From Hypomesus transpacificus (lineage: Eukaryota; Chordata; Actinopteri; Osmeriformes; Osmeridae), in assembly GCF_021917145.1 (NCBI RefSeq), contig NC_061075.1:1664215-1728214 (forward strand): a DNA stretch of 64,000 bases. Reading direction: 5' to 3'. Of the stretch, positions 12,985-28,103 are shown piece after piece; position 1 is the first letter of the stretch; every line of letters starts with the position of its first letter. The notes below the pieces were generated by a model. It had not been told where the DNA came from. It did no database searches and saw only the letters and a program-made list of their open reading frames with translations. Position numbers and translations under genes: made by a program.

Positions 12985-13104
12985 AGAGAGAAAGGCAGAG
13001 AGAAAAAGAGAGTAAAAGCAAGAGAGAGAAAGAGAGAGAGGGAAAGAGAGAGACAGAAAGAGAGAGAGAGAGGGAGAGAGAAAGAGAGAGAGAAAGAGAG
13101 AGCA
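12985..13104. repeat. GA-rich microsatellite
   Basis: Interrupted (GA)n/(GAAA)n tract of about 120 bp in intergenic DNA. Confidence 0.85.
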
Positions 13105-16100
13105 CCATGGTCATTTTCCAGAGTATGTGTCAATGCTGGAAGGATAAACGCCGTCTCTTGTTCAGATCCTGATACTCACCACCACTTTCTGTGAGCAAGT
13201 GAACGGCACAGCACTCGTCTCATTTCCTTTTCCTGTTTGCCTCCCCCTTTTCTATCAGAGCCTGCAGGTTATTAGTTTTCTGGCCAGTCCAGGCCGACAG
13301 CTGGAAATGAGGGACTGGATAGTCTGTCAAATGAAATGCCAGTAAAATCATGCAATCACTGAGAACATGTGTTGTACTATTGATGAAAGACTCAATGAAC
13401 ACAACGATTCGCTGATTTGCACAATAAACAAGTCTAATCAGAAGGCCGGTCGTTCAATATTTTATAATGTGGTGTGTGTGTGTGTGTGTTTGGTCTTTTT
13501 GTTTGGCTGGAGCACGGAGACCTGTGTAAACACTCGTTGGAAGCCACAGGAAGCTCTGCTCAGCAGCATCCTGTCCGACACGTTGAACAGAGGACTGACA
13601 TTCCTCTGGCTTCCTCTGGCTTCAACAGTGTTTGTGTGTGTGTGAGTGTGTGTGTGTGTGAGTGAGTGTGTGTGTAAATGAGCTCAAATTAAATCCAGGA
13701 GACAAAGAACTTTTCCTGTTATAAATCAGGCTCCCTCTTCTTCCTCCTCCTCCATGCACACACACACACACACACACACACAGACAAATAGTCACCTGTT
13801 TACAGGTCTGAGTGTGTGTACACAAAGAACAGCTGGCTCAACGACTCATGCAGCCAGGCTTGGTGGGGGCCAGAAGGCGGGGAGGGGGTGGACTACTAAC
13901 GATCGACGTCCGAGCAAGAACAACACAACCAGGGTCAGGGCCCATTCATGACACTCTGGCTCCCCCCTCTGGTGACTGGGAACACATGCCTCTCAGTCGT
14001 CTAACCTGCCAGATGGAAATGTTGACTGTAATGAAGCTGGTGGATATGTACACCACATGAGCCTCAGGTGTTTAATTAGAAATTACAGTTCTCCTCTTGG
14101 GTAAAAATGTAAATATTCAAATCGTGCTAGCAGTCTGTAAACTCACTTAGAAACTTAAAATCCAAACGGGTATAATGTCTTATGTGGCCTGTAGATAGCT
14201 CTGTACTTGACGTAACTCGGGACATGAATTGGTGAGATGTCCAGTCACTTTTGCAATGACCTCTGCAAGTCTTCCTTGTCACAGGCCCAGCAGAGGACAT
14301 GATGAAACTGCATAGGGCCCATACTGACAGAGTCTTTAGTCTGTGCTGGTCTCTGGCGTTGCACTTAACCAGATAATAATCTGTCAGATGATCTTGTGTT
14401 TCTCAGTCAGCCATAAAACAGCTCTCTCTCTCTCTCCCCTGCCTCTCTCTCTCCCCTGCCTCTCTCTCTCTCTCTTTCCCTCTATCTCTATCCCTCTGTC
14501 TCTCTTTCCCTCTATCTCTATCTCTTTCTCTCTATTCATTCGCTTACCTCCTTTATTATCCGCAAACCCTTCTACTGACTGGGAGGACATACTGTATATG
14601 CTAAAGACAGACAAAAACACCATCTATAAGTTAGTGTTTTTTATTGAAGTGTTAGTACATAATGTGACCAAATAGCATGTATTATTCACTGTTGATTAAA
14701 CAGACAGTAAACCCAGGCCAGTGTTCGTTTCAACGCTGAATACCTCATACTCTGTTCCAGATCGTTTGAATGTTCAATAGAGATTCGGAGGAAACTCGAT
14801 CCTCATGTTTTGGGTGTGACTCTGTGTGTCATCGTCAAGTCCTCTCTGCGAGTGTCCAGGGAAAGGCACCATGGCTAATCCTCAGTGACTCGGGAGTAGT
14901 AACCCTCCTCAAACCACCCATCAGGGCTCATCAGGGCTCAGTGTTCGATTGAAAATGCTCTTTGTGTAAAGGAGGAAATGGAGCCTTTGAAAATGTCGCG
15001 TTTATGCACGTGTGTGTGTGTAGGGGTGAGGTGTGTGTGTAAGGGTGAGGTGTGTGTGTAGGGGTGAGGTGTGTCTGTGTGGGGGTGGATATGTGGATCT
15101 CCCAGGGGAATGTTGTGTTCCCATGCTGGGGTCATCACTTCCTGACTGAACGACAAACATCTGTTCTTCGCCCCCTTGAAAACATCCTCTTCCAGACTGT
15201 CTTTCTCAAACACACAGTCACACACATACATACACACCTTCAAGCTAAAATGCACAGTACATCTTTGTAGTACATGTACAGTACATGTTTCATAGAGGAT
15301 AAGCATAAAAGATGCTCTTCATCATGGTTTCATGGACATAATCCAGTCCAGTCCTAGACCAGTCCAGTCCTGGACCTAGTCCAGTCTAGTCCAGACCAGT
15401 GATGGACCTACACCAGTCCCGTCATGGACTTAGTCCAGTCCAGTCCGGCCTAGTCCCAGTCTAGGTCCAATGGGTGCATTTGAACAGCTTCATACAACAG
15501 AACCAGATAGTAGTCTGCGGTTCTGAGGTCGGCCAGTGATCTGGCATGGTGTCTGTGATGCAGCACTAGCCTTGGCCCAGATCAGTAGGCGCTTCACTCC
15601 CCCCTCTAGCTTCCCCACCCCACCACCCCACCACCCCAACACCCCACCACCCCCATCTCTCCAGCTCTCATAGGAGGAGTAGCAGAGGACACAAGCTGCA
15701 GACACACAACACTTCAACCAGGCACATTAATCGATGAAACCCATTAATTACCATGTTTCAGCTCCCTGCAATAATCCCCCAGCCCTGCAATCAAGTCTAT
15801 GGACGTCATGTGGCTACTGCAGGTAATCTGGAACAGATCTGGACAGCTATTTCCTGATGCTGTACATTCAAATGTTCCCTTTAGATATCTATCCCTCTCT
15901 CTGTAAACTTTTGTTGTAAATCATTTAGGAGTCATCCCATAAGCAAATAATTCATCAAATCATCAAAACAAGTAATCATTATTCATCATCATAAAGTCCA
16001 ATGTTACTACCAATGCAAGGAAATGTAAATAAACAGAGCATGTTCTTTTCAGTAAATTATTCTTGCGCTTCTGGAACATCGCCAATCAGTCCTCCTCTCT

Positions 16101-17481
16101 AATCTACTTAAATAATTTTAGTGTGATATATGGTACTCATGCATAAATGTAAAATCGACTTTCAGTATTTACAATACAATATTCATAAAAGTATTCTTCA
16201 TGTACACAAATTGTTGAATCATGTTTGTCTACTGGAGAAAACTAAAACAATAGTAAAAAAAAAACGTAAGTACTACACAACAAAAAGTAATTATTTTACC
16301 TAGACTAGCAACATATTCTGCAATAGAATTCATCATATTTTCATTTTGCCTAAATCATTTGAGGAGGAACTCAAAAAAGAACTATTTAGGTAGGGATATT
16401 TAATTGAAGTAGAGAAAATACAGTAAAATCGTGATCAAATCTCTTTGTTCTGTTTGTGCACAAGAGCATTCTGCTTGGATCAGTGTGTGTCCACCTGGAA
16501 TCTCAAGCTGAGCCTGTTTAAAGAGCTCTGGAATGAGAACACAGCATCTCTGAGCAGGACCACTCCTTCTGGGAGGAGTTACGCAACAGTCCCTCTCATG
16601 TACAGCCCCAAAACACTTCATCAAAGATGGCCCTCGCTCAGTCCCCTCACAAGCCCAGGACCTTGATATGTAGGCTGGGAGGAGGGAACAGGGGGGAGAG
16701 GGCGAGGGGGAAGGGGAGGGCTTAGAGCAGCTGTTTTTCTTCCACTGTCTAAAAAAATAACAGGAACAAAAACATCCAGTGTGCCATAAAATACATGCAT
16801 TCTTTGGAGATCTGGATGCCTGGGATGTTCGATTCTCGTACCAAAACGGCAGACGATAGTTCCTGTACCGAACCCTGTGAAAGCATTGTGCATGCAGGCT
16901 AGGAAACGTCAGCTTTCACTTGTTTTGTGCAAAGTGTGCGTGGTGGGGGGTTGCAGGAGGGGTTGGGAAAATTGTCATCGCAATCCTAGTACAGTACAAT
17001 ACGATCTCCCAGTCTGGGCTGGCATACTGTAGTCTAGTCAGTACAGTTACAGTTATGGCATAGCATAGAATAGCCCACGCATAGCCCATGTCTTATGGTA
17101 CCATTCTTAGCGAATTATGTAAAACATTAGAACCAAAGAAGTCAAAATAAAACATCTATTGATCATAGAGATATTCTTTTTCCATACACTTTGACTAAAT
17201 TCACAATCAGATATAATGTAAAACAAAAAAATGATTACATCCTCATAATTATATGTTATTGATGAATAAATAAGCCATGCTAATAATAACCATATACATT
17301 GTGGAGGACGAACACCTTAAAACATATCATGGAATGAACATACCGTACATCAAGTCATCAAAACTAAAACAAAAGAATGACAACATACAGGACAGGTACA
17401 TACAAATATCACTAACTCAAACACAGAGCTGACAGACAGGGCTATGACCATGAAGACAACACTATACCATTGTCCCACTCC

Positions 17482-17487
17482 TTTATT
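17482..17487 (-). promoter_or_regulatory. Candidate ZMAT3 polyadenylation signal
   Basis: TTTATT on the + strand is AATAAA on the - strand, 295 bp past the ZMAT3 stop. ZMAT3 of mammals has a very long 3' UTR, so further sites downstream are possible. Confidence 0.4.
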
Positions 17488-17781
17488 AGCTGACAGCAGG
17501 AAGTCTTCCATCCCCCCTTCCTGCCTGCCAGCTCGGTGCAGCAGCAGCTAGCTGACATACGCGTCGGCCGCTGTGAGGTCTGCGGGGAGTCAATGACCCC
17601 GCTGTACCTCTGTTCTCTAGCATTCCACCTGAGGTCAAAGGTCACGATCAGCTCGAGACAGCGGAGGGAGGAAGGAGGATTCGATTGGAAACTGACCGTA
17701 ACAACCTGAAACAAGCGCCCCTTCACAAACCCCTCCCCCCCCACCCCATCCTGCCCCCCCCAGTCCCCCCCCCCCTCTCCC

Positions 17782-18306
17782 CTACGTGTAGCCCAGGGTC
17801 TCCATCTCGCTGCGGTAGCGCTGCTCCGACACCTTGCTCTTGTGCTGCTTGCTCTCCAGGTGCAGGCGGAAGTCGGGCTCCTCGCTGGCGCCGCAGTTGC
17901 ACATGGAGCAGTAGAACTGGCCGCTGGGCGTGACGCACATGGCCAGGTCCCGCGGAATACGCTGCCTCGGCCGCGGGTTGTAGTACGGGCCTGGGGCACG
18001 TTCACACACACATACACACACACACATACACACACATACACACACACATACACGCACGCATGCACAGGAAAACATTGAGATCAGACACTTGAGGGGGAAA
18101 CGTACTTGGGCAAGTTACAGGGCCTACACGAATACACACACACACTCCCTCACACACACACTCTCCCTCACACACACACAGTTACAGGCTGTGCTCATTA
18201 GAGACATGCAGACCGAGAGAGATCTCGACGCTGTTATTAGTTAGCTGTGTATGAGAGGATGAGAACAGATGCCCTACACTGCAGGGCAACATGGGAAATA
18301 GAGGCT

Positions 18307-18345
<39 letters not shown>

Positions 18346-20131
18346 GTCCAAACCAGAACAGACTAATACTGACATGGACTCCAACTCAGTTCTATTCCTA
18401 GACTGATGTCCATAAAAAACATGATTAGATCAGCCAACCGCTAAGCCATGACAAGAGAGTTGGGTCTGGATGTGTGTGTGTGTTTGTGTGTGTTTAAGAG
18501 GAAGATGAATCATCCTCAGAAGAACGGTAAGGATTATGCAGTGTGTGTGTGTGTGTGTGTGTGTTGGTGTGTGTGTGAGGAATTGATGAATGGTGGACAC
18601 CTGAGTGTGTGACCATGCAGGTGGAGCTGTGTGTGAATTCAGTGAGGAAGATCTGACGGAGGTTCCTGTATCGGTTTACACACAGCCCACAGCCTGTGTG
18701 TGTCCAACCCTCCACACACACCCTGTACGCATGGCCGGCCTCCTAAAACACGCACTGGTCACTCATCCCGAACACACGGCCTGTTACGGTGTTAGGTTCT
18801 AGAGCGTGAAACCTACTAAGCATCATGCTCAACTAAACATGAGAACATGGGCTCTGAACACTACCCTCGTAATGCACATGAGAACATGGGCTCTGAACAC
18901 TACCCTCGTAATGCACATGAGAACATGGGCTCTGAACACTACCCTCGTAATGCACATGAGAACATGGGCTCTGAACACTACCCTCGTAATGCACATGAGA
19001 ACATGGGCTCTGAACACTACCCTCGTAATGCACATGAGAACATGGGCTCTGAACACTACCCTCGTAATGCACATGAGAACATGGGCTCTGAACACTACCC
19101 TCGTAATGCACATGAGAACATGGGCTCTGAACACTACCCTCGTAATGCACATGAGAACATGGGCTCTGAACACTACCCTCGTAATGCACATGAGAACATG
19201 GGCTCTGAACACTACCCTCGTAATGCACATGAGAACATGGGCTCTGAACACTACCCTCGTAATGCACATGAGAACATGGGCTCTGAACACTACCCTCGTA
19301 ATGCAGGATTGCTGTTTCTGTAACTTCAGATATATACAGACACACACAAAAACTACTAAACAACAAAACTTTTTGTCAGTCTACTGCCGAGTCCTCAGTG
19401 TTGATTGATGGGGCCTGGTAGTAGTGGCTGGCTGGCAAGCTATCTGTCTGGCAAGCTTGCTGGCTGCCTGGCTGAAAGGCTGGCTGTCATGAAGTCTAAC
19501 TGACTTTGTCTAGCTATCTGGGCTGTCAACAACATGTGATAGTCACATTTCATGCCTGGAGATTTAAAACAACTGCCAACTACATTCCATATCTTCCACC
19601 AGTGTCATATAACTGTAACAGAGTGTACACAACAACAATGCCCGAATTCATCTCATCTCTCAAATGACTTAAACAAAGAAGACTTTTCTCAGAACCCCAG
19701 GGGTGTTTTCCCTCATGTCTTGGAGGTTCTCTTCTCTGCAGATAGTTCTAGATTGTGCTTTCAGTTGACGGTTGCTGTTGTTAAAAGTTGTTTTGGATTT
19801 TGTGATTATTATTTTTTTTACCTGGCATCGCGGCGGACACCTGCAGGGTCCTTCGGTTTTTGACCAGTCGGTACTCACTCCCCTCCTTCCTCTGGCGCCG
19901 CTGGGTGGACTCGGACGGGTCTCTGAAACACGGAGCGCTTCAGTAACTGCGGCCCAAACGGCTCTTCCGAACGTCAAAGAACGGTTTCCTGGACCGTATG
20001 TGTCTGCGGGGGCCTGCTTGTGTGTGAGTCTGTGCGGCAGCGTGCATCTGTTGTTTGTGCCGAGAGAAGCCGTGGGGTGTCTGTGTGCGTCTGTGTGTGT
20101 GTCTGTGTGTGTGTGTCTGTGTGTGTGTGTA

Positions 20132-20164
<33 letters not shown>

Positions 20165-21384
20165 GTGTGCGGGGGCTCACATGGTGCTGCAGGCCTGCTG
20201 GGCCTCAGCCAGCCTCAGCCTCTTGGCGTGGTTTTTCCCCTGGTAGTGGGCCTGAGCCACGGCGGGGGAGCTGAATGAGGCATCGCACAGCTTACAGTAG
20301 TCGTTCTCTGTGGCCAGGATCACCCGACTGGCACCCTTGAAAGACAGTGGCACTGGCTGGGCAAGAGAGGAGGAGGGGGTGAGGCAGGAGAAAGGGGAGA
20401 CGGTGAAGAAGATGCTAGTGTTAAGTCAGCTGTCATATACTGGAGTTATTCTATGGTGTTTTATGGTCTATAGAGTATATCCATAGGAACTCTCTACGTG
20501 TCAAAAAGACATCTTGGGCGGTTCACCTTGAAAAACGCTTTCAAGTATTATACAGTACTGCACTGTACTGTATTTCATTGTGTCCTATTGTGTTTTGTCC
20601 AGGTTTACCTGCTTTGAAGGCACACTCTCTGTTGAGGAGGTGGTGAGAGGTTGCTGGGTAACTGGCTCTGTGCTCTCGGGTATTCTGATTGGTGGAGGCT
20701 GCTGTTTTCCAGCGTAGAAGTTCCTTAGCTTCTTCGAGTGGTTTTTCCCCTGCAGGGTGTATAGAGCATGTCAGGGAGTATGGCTGAGTGTCAGAGACAC
20801 TTTGCTGTCAGCTCTTCTGGAAAAAAGTGACCTTTACAATGTGTGTGTTTGCTCTTTGTGTGTATGTAGATGTGTACGATACCACATGCTAGTAGTTCCT
20901 CTCCTACCTGATAGTGGGCCTGTGCTTGCTGTGCAGAGTTGAGCGTGACGTTACACAGCTTGCAGTAGAGAGGCTTGCACATTTCTTCAAGGGTGGAATC
21001 TGACTCCTCTTCCCCCAGTAGAGGGTCATCTTCCTGGGGCTGGACGCCGGCTGGGGCTGCCTGGGGCAGTAGAGGACCGGGACCAGGAACAGGGACTAGA
21101 CCAGGACCGGGCCCAGGAAGAGGACCAGGAATTGGACCAGGGCACGGACATGGACAAGGGCCAGAGCAAGGATCAGGAGCCAGGGGCAGGAGGGGGATAG
21201 TGGCCCTCTGGAGCAGGTGGGGGTGGGGAGGGAGAGTTGTGGCTGTTAGGGGACTGGGCAGAGGGAAGCGGAGAGAGTCTGGGTCCACGACCACAGGCGG
21301 GGGCCCCAGGGTGGGTGGAGGGCCCATGGGCTGGAACGGCTGCTGTTGGTGGTGCCCAAACAGGCCGAGTGGAGGCTTCAGCAT
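17782..21384 (-). CDS. zmat3: Zinc finger matrin-type protein 3 (ZMAT3/WIG-1), 5 coding exons
   Basis: Exons in order of transcription: 21384-20908 (ATG in an exon opening at 21395), 20749-20609, 20356-20181, 19922-19822, 17990-17782. Phases match throughout, giving 367 residues (human 289). ZMAT3 is a p53-induced RNA-binding protein acting on mRNA stability and splicing. Three C2H2 matrin-type fingers are visible: about 141-163 (CKLCNVTLNSAQQAQAH), 227-249 (CKLCDASFSSPAVAQAH) and 326-348 (CSMCNCGASEEPDFRLH). The carboxyl end (KVSEQRYRSEMETLGY) is nearly identical to mammals. The extra length is mostly an amino-terminal Pro/Gly-rich region of GPxPGP-like repeats, encoded by imperfect GGACCAGG-type DNA repeats. 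It is divergent from PIK3CA and convergent with KCNMB2, as in human. Untranslated 5' exons are not located. Confidence 0.95.
18837..19304. repeat. Perfect 39-bp minisatellite, 12 copies, in ZMAT3 intron
   Basis: The unit starts ACATGAGAACATGGGCTCTG and ends CCCTCGTAATGC. Twelve head-to-tail copies (468 bp) appear identical by eye. Because 39 is a multiple of three and the unit lacks stops in several phases, four frames stay open across the array. It lies in the last ZMAT3 intron (17991-19821), between splice sites, so coding is unlikely. Confidence 0.95.
20083..20170. repeat. GT microsatellite in ZMAT3 intron
   Basis: Interrupted (GT)n/(CTGTGT)n reaching to 10 bp from the donor of ZMAT3 exon 20181-20356. 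Confidence 0.9.
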
Positions 21385-21395
21385 TGCCTCAGGCC

Positions 21396-24300
21396 CTGAC
21401 AGAGAGACAGCACAGTACCAAATCACACAGGCCAGCTCAGACTCTGATAGTGACAACACGAAAATCTCCCACACAAAAAAAAAGGCTTAAAATAGCCTGG
21501 CAATCGGTCTACAACATCACAATTCAGAGGGACGCGTTCTTTACTGAAATGCCCAAGGCTTGTTTGTTCCAAAGAGCAACAATGGTTTGTTAGTGACATT
21601 ACCACAAGGCAACCATCGCCCAGAGGCAAGGGACGGTTCCTAGCACTGGGAGAGAAGACACTAACTAAGTCCGGGGGAAGCTTGGTTCACAGTCCAGTGG
21701 TGATTGTGGAGATGAGGCCTTGCCAGGCTTCCCTGGCAGTCATGCAGAAAGAGACACACAGTACGGTCCCCGGCTGTCCGTGACACTGGACACTCCATGC
21801 ACACTCGCTCTGGATCCGGGACTGATTCAAATAGACCAGAATCTGCCTTCTTGGCTGGGCAGATTCTACCCACGCATATGTGTGTACGTTTGTGTGTGTT
21901 TGTGTTTCGTGTATGTGTGTGTGTGTAGAACTGAAGTGGGGGACTCCAGTCAGCAGCAGCTGTGATTGACCGTGCCTACCGGAAGCTTCCGCCGTATCGA
22001 CTTGGACTGAGAGGCTGAGGAGCCCAACAACAGTGATTCACAGCCCCAAAATGACGCGGTGGGATGCTGTTCCTTCCGCCACCAGGGCAGTGACACTAAG
22101 TCGACAGAATGTCGGGACGGGAATGGAACTTTCCCACGTCCTGATGAGAGTTTCATAAGTCGAGCGATGCTCGATGGAACCTATTGTGTCGCACACGTTA
22201 ATGCTGTGGCCACATATAGCAGGAACGCGTGCTTAACACCTAGATACGGTAATACACTGCATATTATCGAGAAATAGAGATGTTCATGTCTTCTGTATCC
22301 CAATGCTTCAGGCTCTAATCTGTGCATTGCACTGTACAGTACGGCTACCTTCCACCAAACTTAGAGGGGTCAACGATGTGTGGATACTGAATCCTATGAT
22401 TAATAGAGAATCCAGAAGCAGCTTTGTACCCAAAATAGGTCGAGGGACCTACATAGACAGCTCAAGGTCAGAGTCACAGTCCTCCTCACCATCCTAGGCA
22501 TGTTGTGTTTTACCCCCGAGACACAGAACTGGGATTTGAAACTCCAAACTGCCTCTGAAAAGAAATGATGCCATGGCTCAGCCAGTCAGCTCAGCCAATC
22601 GAGAGGCTCGTTTCAGGTTAGCTGAGGTGAAGAAACGTCAGGTGCTAGGGTTTGGGTTTGTGTGTACGTGTGTTTGCCTATGTGTGGGTGTGCGTACATA
22701 AATTGTGTAAGTGGGTGTGTGTCTGTTGTGTGATAGTAGGGGGATGGGGGGCGTAACAGAATGCTTCTGTCTGTGTGTGTATGTTGGTATGGGGGGAGGA
22801 TAGCTGGTCTCATACGGTACAGTAATGGTCCACAAGGCCAGGAAAACCCCAGCAGTGTTTCTGTCCTGAAATAGCCAGGTATTTTCACTGCAGTTTAGCG
22901 CTAGAAACTGTAGCTCTGACACATCAATTATGGAGTGTAGACCGCATGCTAGAAGCACTGACTTCATCTGCATGGTTAGCCTTTTGAATGAACAGAGGCT
23001 GAAGGGTGGAATATTGACTACAAAAATGCCCATGAACTGCAGCAGTAGAATGATGTTGGCCCAGTGTAAAAAAAATGGCAGCTATGCCATGATATAAAGA
23101 GTTTCAAACGAAGGTTTCAGATTCACACTTAGCATTTGTGATAATCCTGATATGGAGATCAACTTGGTAAATTGAGTCTGTGACGTTAAGCCTGAAAATG
23201 GACCTGGAAGCTTTTAATATCTTGAAATAGGTTATGAGATTAGTTATGACTATAAAGTAAAGCAAGGCGTTGTGTGACTGAGGTTTGCTTCGCTGGCATC
23301 TCTGCTGCACCTGCGAGTACTGTAGGTGAAGTTATTACGGACCGCATTAATAGACTAGCCACTCCATTGAGTTAACTTCTATAAACTTGAACCTTTTTTA
23401 CAAATGAAAGGGAAGCAGGCAAGAGTGACAACCCCATAAATAGATTTTAAGACGTCCATTCACCGTCATAGTTAGTCGCCTGTACTCAAATCTATAACAA
23501 AAGATTCATGGTTTTCATGTTCAAATTCTGCAGCCTACGATTGCAAACATGTTTGATCAGCATTTCACTGCATTTTCTCAACTGCATTCAGCCATCCTTT
23601 CTCGCCTTTAGACGAGTGACAGCAACGCATGCAAACATTTTCTTACCTGCCAAACGACCGAAATAATGGCTGCTATCTCCATAGTTTAAAGGATGAGTGC
23701 CGAAATTCCTGCAGTAATCTGCACTTTGATAATAAGCATCTCTGTTCTTCACATGCAACGCCATCATCCGATTCGCATCCCTCTGCCAACTTCAAGCCAG
23801 CTCCGAACCATACGTGCAGTCCCAGCTCCTTTCACCGGGGAGGGTCGAACATCGCCGAGAAGACGGGATTACATGTATTTTACCGCAAATAGATGGTAGG
23901 CTAACTGGTTTGTGAGTGTATTAAAGGGACTATTTCTGTCACGATTTATTAAACAAAAATGTAATTACGTAGATATTTTCTTTACGTTCATCTTTTTACA
24001 ATGCCATCCTCTTCTTGATGGTGCAGTCCGTTTCCTATACCAGTGACTAGTGGACTAGTCTTGGGAATGTTAATTTCATACACCGAAAGGGAAGATTGGC
24101 ACAGCTATGGCAAATGTCTGATAGCCTATAGGTTTTCATTTGGATAGATTATTGAGAATTAATTAAAAAGATGTAAGAACTGGGTTATCAACATCCCAGT
24201 TCTACTTGTTTGACACAGAAAAAAAATTATGTAGGCTAACCTATTCTTATTTTTGTTGGGACATTTTAAAATATTCGATATCTGCTCTAAATGAGCATAC

Positions 24301-26725
24301 TACAGCAAACAACGAGATCCCATACATGACCAATAGCTTACTTAGATGCACCTGTATGCGATACTTAATAATCACAGCACATTTTTATAACCGATTTTTC
24401 CCTGTAACGTAAAGCCGACATCTGTAAAGTTTTTACGTGACCAGTAGTTCATGCGAGGACAGCTCATAGAGACAGCTTATATCATTGTCAGAAAGTTGAT
24501 GTGAACAGAAATGCTTTAGGGTGTGGGTGGGCGTGTGATCAATCAATATTGAGATTCGTGACTGAAGTGAAGATCAACACTTGGAACAGGGGCTGGAAAC
24601 GGAGTACGGCGCATCGCACTCGGATCAACACACCGACAGTATTACTGTTACTGTAGTAGGTGCGCCCAATACAACTCAAGGCGAAACTGATAGCTTATCC
24701 TGTGGTCGTGGGTTTATTTTTTAACATATCAAGCAAAGGATTACTGGTCAAACTGAAGAAGACTGCTTTTATATGGAGAGAATGTTCCCGTCGACTCTTG
24801 GGTAGAAGCCGCAAGCCGCGTACTGTGGTAGGGACAGTGGGAGACGGAACAGCCCTCTTGCCGTGGAATGAGGTTGGTGGTGGACAATCCTCACACACTT
24901 TGAGACATGTCTGTCTGAAGTTATTTTATCTTACTGTAAAAACAACAATTCTTACTGTAAGAGTAACTGGTTGACTAGCAAGATACCTATTTGGATCTGA
25001 CATTCCATATTGATATCGTGCTAACTAGAGAGAAGTAGGCAAGGAAACTGTCAGTCTAGCTTACTGGCTAAGGGGGTAGACAGGCTAGTTGCAGTAGTCT
25101 AGCCTGTCCATTCTGCCTGGATGTTCCCCTGCTTGCTAGCTAGCTTACTAGCTAACGTTGAACATTTAGCTAGATATAGCACCATAAATACATATTTAGC
25201 CGTTGTAAATGTGTCATCTGAAAATGTAAGTAATAAAAGCAAATTGAATTATAGTAGACAGACAGCTAGCTATGTCGCTATTTGTGGACATGCATCAAAT
25301 ATGTAATTTGGGGAGATGGAATTATAACCGACCAATGCGACCAAGTTGGCCAGCAACATAACCAACCACAGGGGTAGCCTGAAACATTGAACATTTTCTC
25401 TGCATAACCAGCTAACCAGTTGCAGGTCATATTTCCATATAAAAAGCTTGTGATTATTGTGTATTAAGTGCCTAGATGTTCTCTTTCGTGATTTCAAAGG
25501 CGCTGTCACTGGCAAGCTGGCTGGCCCGTCCACCTGACAACTACACACAGCAACATCGAAGCTGTCAAAGATGATCTGACTCATGCTGGGTGAAAATACC
25601 ACCAGAAAACTAAAACAGCTCTCCAAGGTATGACATTATGAAACGCATGCCATGCCTTTTGAATGTGTGTTTTTCGAAAGGCTGAGTTTTGCACTCTTAA
25701 TAAACGGACACCTTTTCCCCTCTTGGAGTGCGATAGACAAAGTTTGCATTGTAAAGAGCCCCCCACGCTCTCCTATTCATCTGCATTCAAAGTAGGCATG
25801 CTTCACAACACCGCGTTTCCTTGCTTCACATCCTGAGTTTGAGGAAGCTTCCGTTGGCCTCACATCCTGATGACCAGATTGGGCAAAGCACGACTGGGGG
25901 TTTGTTGTTGCAACTGTCAATGTTGTGACATGACGTTATACCAGATCAGAGGTTATGGCAAAAAATGAAATAACTGTGTGGGTGTGTGTGCGCTTTAGGT
26001 AGAATGCTTGCACTGTACTGTATTTATCAACAATACTATTTGTGTGTATTTGTATGTTTGTATGTTTATATTATGCACATACTGTATAGCTCAGCAAACT
26101 GAAGGAATCCTCCAGTCACTGTCACTTAAGTCATCGCACAGATCATCGCAATTTCTTCTGTTGGGCAGTGACGGCCATGACATCACCATTCCTACTGCTC
26201 CTAACATGTTGCTCGTATTTCCCACCCAGTGTGACAATCTGGGCTTTAGTTACCAAGTGTTGTGCTTCCCTGTTAGTGGGTTAGGAGTGACGAGCTAGCT
26301 AGATGATGAGTTCTTTTAGAAGCCGTTGCCGCCCAGCGGATGAATGTTATGAGAAGATTCTGTGGGCTGCACCGATGGTGTCAACACAGCTCAAGCCTCT
26401 CTCACTTCTGTAAACACACCCAGTTTTTTTTTTCTGGGTGAGAGAGGCACTGAGTAAGAGGAATTGGGAAGAGCCACCACACCAAGACACGACCAGACCA
26501 GGGAGCCGGCTGTGTCGCTAATGGGACTACCACATGAAGGGTTCTCTTCTGCACTGCTTTACTCCTACTCTACCCTACCCTACCCATCTCTACTCCTTCT
26601 CCTACCTTATTCTACTCCTACTGTACCTCTACTGTACTCTACTTTACTCCTACCTTACTCTACTCTGTTATATCCATCAGGCTAATTCTGCCTTGCCCCC
26701 CCCCCCCCCCCCCCCCCCCCTCCAG
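21396..26725. other. ZMAT3-PIK3CA divergent upstream region
   Basis: The 5.3 kb between the first coding exons of two divergent genes must contain their promoters and untranslated first exons, but none can be placed with confidence. Parts are AT-rich (23.0-24.5 kb) and contain GCTAGC-rich stretches (25.1-25.3 kb). A C25 run ends at the PIK3CA acceptor. No protein-coding exon was recognised. Confidence 0.6.
26696..26720. repeat. C25 homopolymer at PIK3CA splice acceptor
   Basis: Twenty-five consecutive C residues directly precede TCCAG at the start of the exon with the PIK3CA initiator ATG. It functions in place of a mixed polypyrimidine tract. Its length is likely variable and error-prone in sequencing. 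Confidence 0.9.
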
Positions 26726-26766
26726 GAGACAGTGCCTAGCTACTGAGCCAGCGTGAGTGGGGGTGA

Positions 26767-28103
<1,337 letters not shown>

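Larger units (their letters stand above)
10378..17481. other. KCNMB2 3' region and KCNMB2-ZMAT3 convergent intergenic DNA
   Basis: No coding exon can be supported. The first part should be KCNMB2 3' untranslated sequence; AATAAA words occur far downstream (for example about 12949), so the polyadenylation site is not fixed. The stretch holds CA/GT microsatellites, long G and C runs (about 11163-11180, 12053-12071), CT/GA tracts, a degenerate CCAGTC-rich block (about 15335-15470) and an AT-rich stretch (15.9-17.4 kb) that could belong to a long ZMAT3 3' UTR. Confidence 0.6.

Noticed and set aside
18806-19408. Long open frames (158-200 codons) on both strands over 18.8-19.4 kb
   Set aside because: They are produced by the 39-bp tandem repeat whose length is divisible by three. 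They lie inside a ZMAT3 intron and have no protein-family resemblance.
23545-24912. Two perfect p53 half-site words (AAACATGTTT at 23545, AGACATGTCT at 24903) upstream of the p53 target ZMAT3
   Set aside because: Neither has an adjacent second half-site, and about 16 such 10-mers are expected by chance in 64 kb.
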